Shown here: positions 1-9,084 of the stretch, in pieces
Position numbering within the stretch: position 1 is the stretch's first letter
Layout of the letters: the number at the start of each line of letters is the position of its first letter
Assembly: GCF_965638725.1 (NCBI RefSeq)
Contig: NC_134962.1
Location: 565,501-629,500, forward strand
Reading direction: 5' to 3'
From: Aptenodytes patagonicus
Taxonomy: Eukaryota > Chordata > Aves > Sphenisciformes > Spheniscidae
DNA: 64,000 nt
Notes under the pieces: generated by a model
The model's input: the letters and a program-made list of their open reading frames with translations, nothing else
The model's database searches: none
What the model was told of the DNA's origin: nothing
Program-made: the position numbers and the translations under genes

Positions 1-640
1 TCCCCTGCCAAAGGTGGGGGCCCTGGGGTGCCAGCCCCTCGAAGGCATGTGGGACTGCTTGCTCTGGTCCTGGGGGCTGGGAGTGGGAGTGGGGTGGGTG
101 CAGGAGGGCCGGGGCATCAGGAGCCCTGCGGGGAGCAGGAGGTGCCTGGGAGAGTGGGGCAGGAGCAGGAGTGGGGCCCAGCTCTGAGCAGGCAGGGGAG
201 GGACGGGGCAGGGGCAGGCATGGGGCAAGGGCATGTGGGCTTCACTGCCCACAGCTCCTTTGGGCTCCTGCCATGGGCAACGTGCCACTGCCGGGCTGGG
301 AGCATGTGGGGCAGGAGGGGGTTTGGGTGATGCTTGTGCAACGGCACACGCTAGCAGTCTCCCCGTCCCCCGGCCATCATAGAGCAGAGAATGGCCCCGT
401 GCCAGGGCAGCCCGGGCCGTAGGGCCGTGGGGCAGCCGGGGCTGTGGCGCAGCCCCGGGCAGGGGCGCAGGCTGGGGACACTTGGAGACACGGTGCAGCC
501 AGTCAGCGCTGGCGCTTGTCGTGTGCAGCCCTTCCAGGCGGCCCCAGCACTGGCACCAGCTCTCAGCAGCAGCTGTGGTGGGCAGGATGCGGCTGGGAGT
601 GGGCAGAGTGGCTGCCCAGCCAGGAGCGTGGCGTGACGGA
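1..640. other. Left flank of the WFDC locus, no gene seen
   Basis: This GC-rich sequence lies downstream of the minus-strand WFDC2 gene and to the left of the duplicated unit. Open frames on both strands are low-complexity Gly/Pro/Arg/Ala translations with no recognisable domain. I see nothing else in it. Confidence 0.5.
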
Positions 641-2781
641 GAGGCGGCCACGAGCGCGGCAGGGAGAGGCTGCTTTATTGGTGAAAGTGCGGGGGGCTGT
701 GGCGCACCCCAAGCAGGGGACCCTGGAGAGGAAGCTGAGGCTGAAGGCTCCGAGCTGGGAGCGCGGCCGGGCCGGGAGGGACTGTGCGGGGCCAGGGCCT
801 GGGCGTGCAGGACTCACGTCGGGCAGCAGCTTCCCTGTGGCCAGGCTGGCAGGAGGCGGCTGCGCCTGCAAAGGGAGCAGAGAGCCATGAGTGGGACAGG
901 CGCGCGGGTGCTGTGCCGTGGGTGCTGCGGGAACCCTGGGGTCGGTGGGTGCCTGACTGACCTCAGTGGAGGGGTGTCACACAGGAGACCTTGCCACAGC
1001 CGTTCCTGCAGCACTTCTGGCTCCCAGAGCAGTTGGAGTCCGTCTTGCACTGGTTCATGCAGACGCCTAGCATGGGGATCCCCGGACTGACGGGTGGGCA
1101 GGTTCCGGGCTTCTCTGCAAAGGCGAAGGGACACGGCCTGAGACCCGCCGGCCCCAGCACGAGGGGCAAGGCTGGCCCTGCAGCTTCCGGAGCCGCAGGC
1201 ATGGCCCTGGCCCCTGGCTGCCGCGGAGGAGGGACCCCTGTGCCGGCCGGCAGCTCCCCCACCCCATGCTTCTGCCCACTGGTGCTCCTGCCAGCCTGAC
1301 CCGATGGGGACACGTTGGGGAGGCCATGCAGTGTGGTGATCCCCCATGGTCCCTGTGCTCAGCCTCCCGCTCAGGGGTGCATGGCTGGCACAGGACGCGC
1401 AGCCGCAGCACGCAGTCCCGGTGGCAGCCTTGGCCCCGCTTTCCCCCACAGCTGTCGTGGACAGCTCCAGCCATGCGCTCGTGGCGCGTGGGCTCAGCTC
1501 AGGCCTCAGCGAGGGGCACGTGCCCCCCAGACAGCCTGTGCCCTGGCTGCGTGGGGCCCCTGCCCTGCCGTCCCGCTGCCTGCTGCTGCCTGCCACCAGC
1601 ACCGGGCTCCCGGCTCTGCACCACGCCGTCCTCTGCTGTGGCACAGCCAGGCCAGCTCTGTCCTTGCAGGCGGCGATGGAGGTACCGGAGCCTCTGGTTC
1701 ACATCCGTGTGTTTGCAGCTGGAGATCCCACATCCTGTGCCCGTCTACCGGGGCTGCTCTCCAGCAGGACCGGCGCGGAGAGCGTACTCAGCCAGGTGGC
1801 TGTGGGGCCATGTCCGGCGCAGGGCCGGGGATGGCGCCGTTGGGAGACTCTTCCCAGGCGCGGGGTCGGGAGGCAGGACAGTGCCCACATCCCAGGCCGG
1901 CAGCTGCCCACGGCGAGGCTGAGTGGGCAGCGAGGGCTGTGAGGGGGAGCAGCGCAGGCCCCTGCCCTCTGCACTGGCCCCAGCGTTGTTCTGAGGCGTC
2001 TGCTCAACCCCCGTGTCGCTGGGAGGAGGAAGGGGTGAGCGTGGCCCCGGCGAGCCCGGGCAGGGGGTGCACCGCGCCGGGAGGCCGCCCCGCGGGAGCA
2101 CACCCTGACCCCGCCACGGTCCCCGCGCAGCCCCCGATACCCGCACTGCAGCCAGACGTGCAAGGGGCGCCCAGGCCCACGGCCGCTACTGCGCCCCAGA
2201 GCACCGGTGCTGCCGGCTGGGACGGGCTGTCAGCTCGCAGCAGCGGGGCCAGCTCCGGGCAGCGGGGCCGGGAGCAGGAGGGAGTGTTACCGTTGGGCTT
2301 CTGGCAGGCCTTGCCGCAGGCCACTGGGCAGCACTTGAGGGTGCTCTCGCAGTCGCCATCGGACTGGCACCCCACCGTGCAGTTCACTGCTTCTGCCGCT
2401 GGGTCCGGGCACACGCCGGCTTTCGCTGCAAGGCAAAGGCGGAGGGCGTGGGTGGGCGCCGGGGCTGCCGGCCCCACGGCAGGGCGAGGGCTGCCGTTCC
2501 GAGGCGGGAGATGCTGCCGCCAGCCCCAGGGCTGGGTCCAGGGATGCTGCTGAGCCCAACCGCGCCGGGCGCCGGCTGGCTCTCGATCCCGGCCCCCACC
2601 CCAGCAGGCCCTGGGGCTGGGAGTGATGCTGGCTGCTTGCCCGGGGCGTGCTGAGCCGTGCCGTGCCGTGCCGTGCCGTGCGCTCATACTCACTGGTGTC
2701 ATTCTGGGCGGATGCTGGTGGCAGCTCTGCCCAGAGAGCCAGGAGCCCCGCCAGGACGAGCACGCTGCGGGCCTTGGGCAT
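641..2781 (-). CDS. WFDC2: WFDC2 (HE4)-like secreted two-WAP protein, complete copy (unit A)
   Basis: The coding exons on the minus strand are 2781-2694 (signal peptide, starting [10 protein letters not shown]), 2425-2291 (WAP domain 1) and 1114-963 (WAP domain 2 and stop). All junctions are phase 1 with GT-AG sites, and the spliced product is 124 residues, the same length as human HE4. Each WAP domain has the full eight cysteines including the KCC core. The C-terminus [17 protein letters not shown] is nearly the same as the end of human WFDC2 as I recall it, which is the basis for the name. NDT and NCT sequons are present. Two bases after the stop is a donor (GTCAGT on the minus strand). A probable 3' UTR exon starts at 865, and a polyadenylation signal lies at 679-674. 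The start is the only Met giving a signal peptide, about 45 bp below a TATA-like CTTAAAG. The family is secreted; a role in epithelial protease control is inferred from family knowledge. Confidence 0.87.
674..679 (-). terminator. WFDC2: Polyadenylation signal of WFDC2 copy A
   Basis: AATAAA on the minus strand (TTTATT on plus), downstream of the probable 3' UTR exon that starts at 865. Unit B lacks an equivalent because the duplication does not reach this far left. Confidence 0.6.
2655..2679. repeat. (GCCGT)5 microsatellite in WFDC2 intron 1
   Basis: Five perfect GCCGT units lie 9 bp intronic of the exon 1 donor (ACTCAC on plus, 2688-2693). The same array with the same copy number is in unit B at 16136-16160. 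Confidence 0.9.
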
Positions 2782-2824
2782 GGTGCGGGAGCCGGTGCTG
2801 CGCCTGCAGGGCCGCCCGGCCGGC

Positions 2825-2831
2825 CTTTAAG
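2825..2831 (-). promoter_or_regulatory. WFDC2: TATA-like element of WFDC2 copy A
   Basis: CTTAAAG on the minus strand, about 45 bp upstream of the WFDC2 start codon, which leaves room for a short 5' UTR. It is a non-canonical TATA box and is conserved in unit B at 16306-16312. Confidence 0.45.
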
Positions 2832-5800
2832 CTCCTCTCCAGGTGGGGCCGGCGGGCGGGAGGGCTCGGCCTTCCGGGTGGCTCCCAAGGGCCGGGCAGG
2901 GCCAGGCTCCCCCTTCGCGCTTGCACAACCCGAGTATCAGGTATCTGCCGCTGCTGGCTGCCGACCAGGAAGGGGGAGCCTCAAGGAGACCGGGCAGCCA
3001 CGCTGAAAACTTGCCCGGCAGGAACAGCAGCCAAGTGCTGCTGGCCGCGGCCCCCGTGCGCCGCATGCCGGCCCCCGGCCGGCCCCGGCCCCTGAGGCAG
3101 CCGGAGCGCAGGGCTGTCATGGCCCTGTGCGGAGCTCGGCCGCCGGAGGCTGCGGGGATGCGGCTGGTACCGCCAGCGGAGAGCGCGGCAGGCATGGGTG
3201 CGCCAGGGACAGGGCATGAGCCATCCCTGCCACCGCCCTGGCCACGGTCGCGAGCTCGAGTGGAGCCCCTGGCCTGGGCCGCTGATGCCTAGAGGCCGGG
3301 ACGAGCCGGCGGCGCGGACGGGGCTGCGGCTTGGCTGCAGCTGCAGCTCGCCCGGCTCCTGATCCAGCCACTTGTTCTCCTCCAGCTTTCTCTCCTCGAC
3401 TGAAGGGCCCTCCAGGCTGCCTGCACCTCCGGGCAGGTTCTCGCCCCGGGGCTCCCCCGTGCCTCCCCGGCAGCCTCGGGAGCTCCTTCTGCCCAGCCGC
3501 AGCCTCGTCCCATGGCCCTCGCTGTCCTCGCAGCCTCCAACAGCCCTGGGGATGCAGCCCGGACTGGCCGGCAGCGCCGGTCGGGCAAGTGGCTGGTGGG
3601 GAGTGAGCCGCCAGCATGCTCCAGCTGCGTGCCTGGTGCTCTGGGGCATGGCAGTGCCGGGGGCCGTACAACCCCAGACCCTCTCGGCCTGGCGGCTGTC
3701 TGGGGTACCCCTCCCGCGGCACGTGCGCCGCCCTCCCGCAGGCCGGGATGCCTCGCAGCGCATGGCAGTGCCGAGCTGGGGTTTGTTTGGATAGGTCCAG
3801 CTAGCCAAGGGGCCCAGATCACCCGGCGTGGCTGCCCTGCTCCCATCAGTGTCTGCTGCTCCACCAGTTCCCGTCTCCTTCGCAGGTGCTGTCGGTGGTG
3901 GCTTCAGTTCCTCCGGGGCTGCTGATGGAAGGGGAGCCGCCCAGCACTGTGCTGGGTGCCCCAAGGACCCTGGCCCCTTTGCTCGCAGCTCTTGGTTTCG
4001 GCTCAATGTGTTGGGTCATTTGGCTGCCGTTGCGACGCAGGTGCCTGCGCGCGGTGCCGGTGCTGCCCGGCTGGAGGGCACAGGCTGGACACCTCTGCTG
4101 GGAAGCAATCCCAGAGCATCCCGGTTCCCTGGGCCCCATCCTAGGCACGGTCGCAGGCTGAGCCTCTCCTGCGTGGGGAGGAGGGCGAGACTTGCCCCGT
4201 CTCCAGTCATGATGTGCCCTCATCGCTGGCAGAGGCTCCAGGGGCAGCCCCAGCTCCGGGCTGGAGCATCCTGCAGACCCGCGTGGGCCAGGGGCGCGTG
4301 GGACGGGGGACGTGGTCCCTGCCCCGAGTCACGAGCTGGTGTCCGCTCTGCCAGGGTCCGTCTCCAGGTAATTTAAGCCCACAGTCAACAACACGGCACG
4401 GAGCGGAGCGGCAGTAAATCGGTAACTGTTTGCCTTTGCCGGTGGTCCCCTCCCCGCCGCAGGTGTTTATGCAGTAACAGGAGCCGGCGCGGATGGCCCA
4501 GCCGCCTGCCCAGCTGCCGCTCTGCGCTTCACCGCTGTCAGCAGCGGGAGCCGACGCACAGGCCCAGGCTGGCGGGGAGAGTGGCAGGGCGGTGGCGGGG
4601 AGAGCAGCAGGGCAGTCCTCATCCCTGCGCCCTCCGGGCTGGGGTGCTCGGCGGCTGGGTACCGGGGAGCTGCCTTGGGAGGCTGCCAGGACCTGGCCAT
4701 GCTCGGGCTGGCCGGGAAGCTCCCACTCTGCCCGTGCAGCTGGGCCCCACCGGGGACAGCGCTTTGGGGAACTGGGCTGGGCTGGTGTTTCTAGCCCTGG
4801 GCTGACCCTGGGACTCCCTGAATAAAGGCGGCCATGTTGCAGCCCAGTGATCCCCGTGCCAGGGCCAGGGAACGCTGCTCCGGCGGCCGGGGCAGGATTG
4901 GGGTGGTAACGTGGCCGCTGCAGGCGTGAGCGTCGGCTGGGCGGTGTGAGCGCTGCCCTCCGGCATGGAGGCGAGGGACCTGTGCCGTCCCTGCCTGTGC
5001 CGTGCAGTGACAGAGCCCACCCGGAGCCAGCAGCGGCCTTCCTGGAGCAGCAGCGTTGCTGCCGATCCAACGCTGCCCACCCAGCGGCGCCGTCCCCGCT
5101 GCCAGGGCAGGGGCTGCCCCGGTGCCCTGCCGTCACTGAGCTGCTGCTCCTGTGCCGGTGCTGCCGGCGGCGCTTGTCTTTGAGAGTTATTGCCCTGGTC
5201 TGACCTGCAATTGCTCTGCCCCACTGTGTGGGATGTCCTTGGTGCTGGCAGGGAGCAGCCAGAGCTGGGAGGCTGCGAGCATGGACGCCGGCAGCCGGGC
5301 TGCGCCGGAGCAGCTGGACGGGAGCAGACGGGAGCCCAGAAACGGGCTCGTGGCAGGAGATGAGGGGGAAACCGCAGAGGACGGCGAGAGCTGTGGGGAG
5401 CAGCGTGGGTGTCGGTGGGTTTGCCCAAGGTTGTGTCTGGCTGCCGAGTGGCCAATCCAGCTGGAGCTGCCCCCAGCCAGCCGGAGCAGCTGGAGAGGGA
5501 CTGAACGTGCCGGCGGCAGGGCCAGTGGCCGTGCTGGGCTCCAGCCCGTGCGGTCAGCATCGCTTTCTGGGAGACAGAAATGCTTTGGCTCCTGTCCCCA
5601 ATGCGTGGCATTCGGGATGCTGCCGCTCCCGCCCCGGCTCTGCCAGGCGCTTCCTCGACAGAGGCCGAGGACGGCTGTGGGGAGCGCGGGGGTCTGCCGG
5701 CACGGCTGCAGGCAGCCGTCCCCGTGCCAAGGCACGTCCCGGGGGAGGATCCTGGCTGAGGACGCAGGGTCAGCAGCCCCGAGCCTGACCCCAAAGGCTC

Positions 5801-6500
5801 TTCCCTGCAGCATCCCTGGGTGGCAGTGCCCACCGCCGCTGAGCCTGGTCACACTGGCTGCACCCAAGCCCCGCGGGTGACTGCGGCTCCTTCGTGGCAG
5901 CAGGGAAGGTGCTGGAGTCACATCTCCCTGCCCGCCGAGGGAGGGCAGTCAATGATTAAAAGGGGAGCGTTGCTGGGCCCGGCAAGGTGCCCCTGGGCGG
6001 ATAGCCAGCCTCCCGCTGCCGGCACGGAGCAGGGAAAGCAGGGGACAGCGATAGAGAAGGATGCCCCTTCCTCCGGGAGACATCGGGCCCCAGCAGTCGG
6101 CAGCTCAGGGTCCCCGCGCTGTGTGCATGGGCTGACGCACGGGGAATTATCTGACTCCTTTGGGGCCCAGTCATGCAACCGGCTGGCAGCCGAAGGCCGG
6201 TGCACCCCATGGGCAGGAGGGCTCCCGCTGCGCTGCTGCGTCCTGCTGCTGCTTCCAAGTCCCCCCCCGCCTGCCTGTGCTGCCCGCAAGGCGCAGACCT
6301 CGGCGGCCCCTCTCTGCGCTGCAGAGCTGGAGCCTCGTGGCTTGGCCGTGGTGCGTGGGGTGCCCTAGAGCTGGGGAAGCGCCTGGCTCTGTGCCGGTGT
6401 GATCGGTCTTACCTGCTCGTTCCACGCGGGACCCCTGGCCCAAGCCAGCCCCGCAGCACCCCGAGAGCCAGCAGGACGCAGCCGCCCTGTGCCCCCTGAG
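2832..6500. other. Noncoding stretch between WFDC2 exon 1 and the orphan signal exon
   Basis: About 3.7 kb of GC-rich DNA. I searched both strands for the WAP signature (DC followed by KCC/RCC spacing) and for Kunitz GPC spacing and found none. An isolated plus-strand AATAAA lies at 4821-4826 without a recognisable gene before it. If the orphan exon at 6508-6592 is an alternative WFDC2 first exon, this region is its intron. Confidence 0.5.
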
Positions 6501-6507
6501 CACTCAC

Positions 6508-6592
6508 CCGTGCCCCCGGCAGCCACAGCAGCCGGCTGCAGCTGGGCACACAGGGCGAGGATGCCCACGAGCAAAATGCTGGCGGTCTTCAT
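6508..6592 (-). CDS. Orphan signal-peptide exon, possible alternative WFDC2 first exon (unit A)
   Basis: The 85-nt coding part starts MKTASILLVGILALCAQLQP and gives a typical secretory signal peptide of 28 codons plus one base. It ends at a good donor (GTGAGT on the minus strand, 6507-6502) in phase 1, the phase used by every WFDC2 junction. A TATA box (ATATAAA, 6644-6638) sits about 50 bp upstream of the ATG. No WAP exon follows before WFDC2 exon 1 at 2781. Joining to WFDC2 exon 2 at 2425 would be in frame and would swap the signal peptide. Alternatively it is the first exon of a WFDC gene whose remaining exons were lost. Seen: exon, donor, TATA box. Inferred: the partner exon. Confidence 0.55.
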
Positions 6593-6637
6593 GGTGCTCC
6601 CTGTGGGTGCCGGATGGCCAGCGTGGGTCGGCGGGGG

Positions 6638-6644
6638 TTTATAT
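6638..6644 (-). promoter_or_regulatory. TATA box of the orphan signal exon (unit A)
   Basis: ATATAAA on the minus strand, 46-52 bp upstream of the ATG at 6592. It is the clearest canonical TATA box in the unit and supports a real transcription start for this exon. The copy in unit B is at 20119-20125. Confidence 0.6.
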
Positions 6645-6679
6645 CCGCGCGGAGCCGGGGAGGGGCCGCCACACACATA

Positions 6680-9040
6680 ACCTTCGGGTGCCGAAACTCT
6701 TGTTGCGTTTCACAGTTGTGCCCGAGGCAGCGACAGCCCCACGCTGTGTTGTTGCCTGAGAAATCATTTACCACAGCCCTGTCCCAGCCCCAGCAGCCAG
6801 GCTGCAGCCAGGGCAGGGACGTCAGCACCCAACAGCACCCTCCCCGGGGGAAAGGGAGACGTGGCCGTGGGCCAGGGTCACCCCCGTGGCCACGGGGAGC
6901 CCAGAGGAAGGGGCTGGAGCTCTCCGGCTGGGAAAAGACGAGACAGAGGGGACAGGAGGGAGGCTGGTACACCCAGGGTGGCCTGGAGAGTGCAGATGGG
7001 ACTTTCTTCCTGCAGCTGCAGGACCTGGGGGCGGTGTGGGAGACCTGCAGGCGAGGGGCACAGGGTGGGCAGTCTCCTCGCTAAGCTGTGGGACTTGTTG
7101 CTGCAGACGTCAAGTGCTGCCCAGGTGCGACAAGTGATTAGACGAGTTTATGGGAGAGGAACCCAGGGGGCACTGAGCAGGAGGACACTCCCCTGGGGTG
7201 GTGGCCATCCTGGTGGCGCGGCACGGGGGCGTTCTAGGACAGAGAGCTGGGGGTCTGTCCCCGGCCATGCCCACCCCGGACACCCGGCGCCTGCTTTCCC
7301 TGGCCCCAGCCTGGTCCCACATCACACTGCGTCTGCCTGCGGAGCTGTGGGTGACAGCTGGCCGGGTCCCCGCAGGGCAGCATGGCCTCGGGGAGAGTGG
7401 AGCGTGGGAAGCCTGTGCGACGTGCCAGGCTGGGCGCACCCGCTGCTTCGCGCCATGCACCGAGCACCATTCCTCTGCGGGGACAGGCGGGCGGCTGGGT
7501 GCCGTCACGTCGGCTGGCTGCAGACAAGTCCCGGCAGATGAGTGCTCCGGCGGGGTCAACACAGGGGCTGCCTTTCACCTCGCTGCGCACCAGGACCGGC
7601 ACGAGGTGGCCCTGGGCAGGGTGGGGAAGCCCAGGGTTACCGGTGCGGGGAGGTCACAGAGAGCCCAGTGCAGCCAAGCGTGCGAAGGGTGACCATGCGG
7701 AGGATGAGGTGTGCTCTGTGCCCGCGGGGACCCCATGGCGTTGCCGCTGCCGCGCCCCGAGACTCCGCCAAGCAGGACCTTTGCTCCCTGCTCACCATCC
7801 TATGTGGTGCGGGCGCACAGCCTGGCTGCACGTGTCTCTGCCGGGGGTCTGCACCGTGGCACCTCTCGCTGCTGAATTGCGGCCATGCCAGCACAGCTTG
7901 CTGTGCCCCGCTGGATGGCAAAGGGCACAGGCAGGTGCTGCCAGCAGGTCGGGCAGAGGCAGCCTGTCTTGCTGGGCACGGGAGGGGGCTGGCAGGGCTG
8001 CAGCAAGGCATGGGGGGCAGCCCGTGGCCACGGTGGGCAGAGAGGGGCAGGACCTGGGTTTTTGAGGGGCTGGTGGAAGGGGGCTGGTCCTCCGCTAGAG
8101 CTGGAGACGGGGAGAAAGGCCTCGGCCGGGGTCCCAGTGTGTGTGGGAGGACGCTCCCTGCCTGGGGGTTTGTCGCGAGGCCAGGCCGGCTGGAAACAGG
8201 CGTCTTTGTGCTGAGGCTGACGTGACCGCTGCGGTCTCATGCGGCGTTTTACAGTTCAACGATCATATTACCCCGCTTGGAAATCCCTGTTTGCGTCATC
8301 CCGGCTCCAAGTGGCCCAATGCACTTCTTGCTACAGAAACTCTGGGTCCGAAACAGGGAGAGAACCTTTAGGAAGAAACCCAGGGGCTGTGAAAGCAGTC
8401 CTATTCCCGCTTGATGTGCATGGGGTCCCTCTGAGTGACACCTGCCCCGACACGGCACGTGCCGCAGTGCCGTGGTGGCGGTGCGGGGAGTCGCCAGCCT
8501 CCCCCGAGCAGCGCCTGGTCCTTTGGCTGGCACTGGTGGCCCCGCACTCTGCAGGGCTTCGGCCTCGCGCCCTTCCTCCCCCGGCTGCCGCACGCCCGTT
8601 GCGTGTTACGGCGCGTAGCTGCGTGCTGTTAATGACAGCGTGTTCGAGTCCTGCCGGCACACGGCGGTGTGAAGCCTGGCGTGTCCTCCTGCCACCGTGC
8701 CCTGGCCGCGGGGAAGGGTCCCCCCGGCCTGTGCAGCCCCCTCCCTGCCTGCAGCCCCCGCCCTGCTGTGCCGCGCCGGGGCCGGGGCTGCGCAGCTCCG
8801 CCCGTGCCCCTGCCTGCGGTGTCTCGCAGCTCCGTGGGCTCCCCGGGCTCCGTGGGCTGCGGGCCCGATCCTGGCGCAGCATCCCGGGCGGCGGCCGGCA
8901 GAGGAGGCTGTTGCTCCGTCAGAGCGGGCCGGGCCGGGGCGCGGGGCCGGGCTCCGCCGGGCTCCGGGAGCGCCGTCCCCGTCCCCGGAGGCGGAGACCG
9001 GCGCGGGGCGCTGCGCCAGCCCGGGCCGGGCCCGGGGCTC
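6680..9040. other. Spacer between the minus-strand orphan exon and the plus-strand WAP3-Kunitz gene
   Basis: About 2.4 kb separating two divergently transcribed exons. The long frames here are unsupported GC-rich translations. An AAGTGCTGC motif near 7110 resembles the WAP KCC codons but is followed within 30 bases by a stop, with no other cysteine spacing. I see no gene. Confidence 0.5.
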
Positions 9041-9084
9041 CCGGGCTGTACTTAAGCGGCCGCGGGCGGCGCGGGGGCAGCGCC

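Noticed and set aside
1315-2553. 412-codon plus-strand open frame opposite WFDC2
   Set aside because: It overlaps the WFDC2 exons and introns on the other strand, has low-complexity content and no splice or start context. It is a shadow frame.
4821-4826. Plus-strand AATAAA as the end of an additional gene
   Set aside because: No plausible plus-strand exon precedes it within several kb. A lone hexamer is not evidence.
7100-7142. AAGTGCTGCCCAGG resembling the WAP KCC core on the plus strand
   Set aside because: The frame stops within a few codons and the remaining six cysteines are absent. The same holds for an AAGTGCTGC near 3033.
8640-8665. TGTTCGAGTCCTGCC resembling a tRNA T-arm (B box)
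   Set aside because: No A box, acceptor stem or cloverleaf can be formed from the preceding 80 bases.
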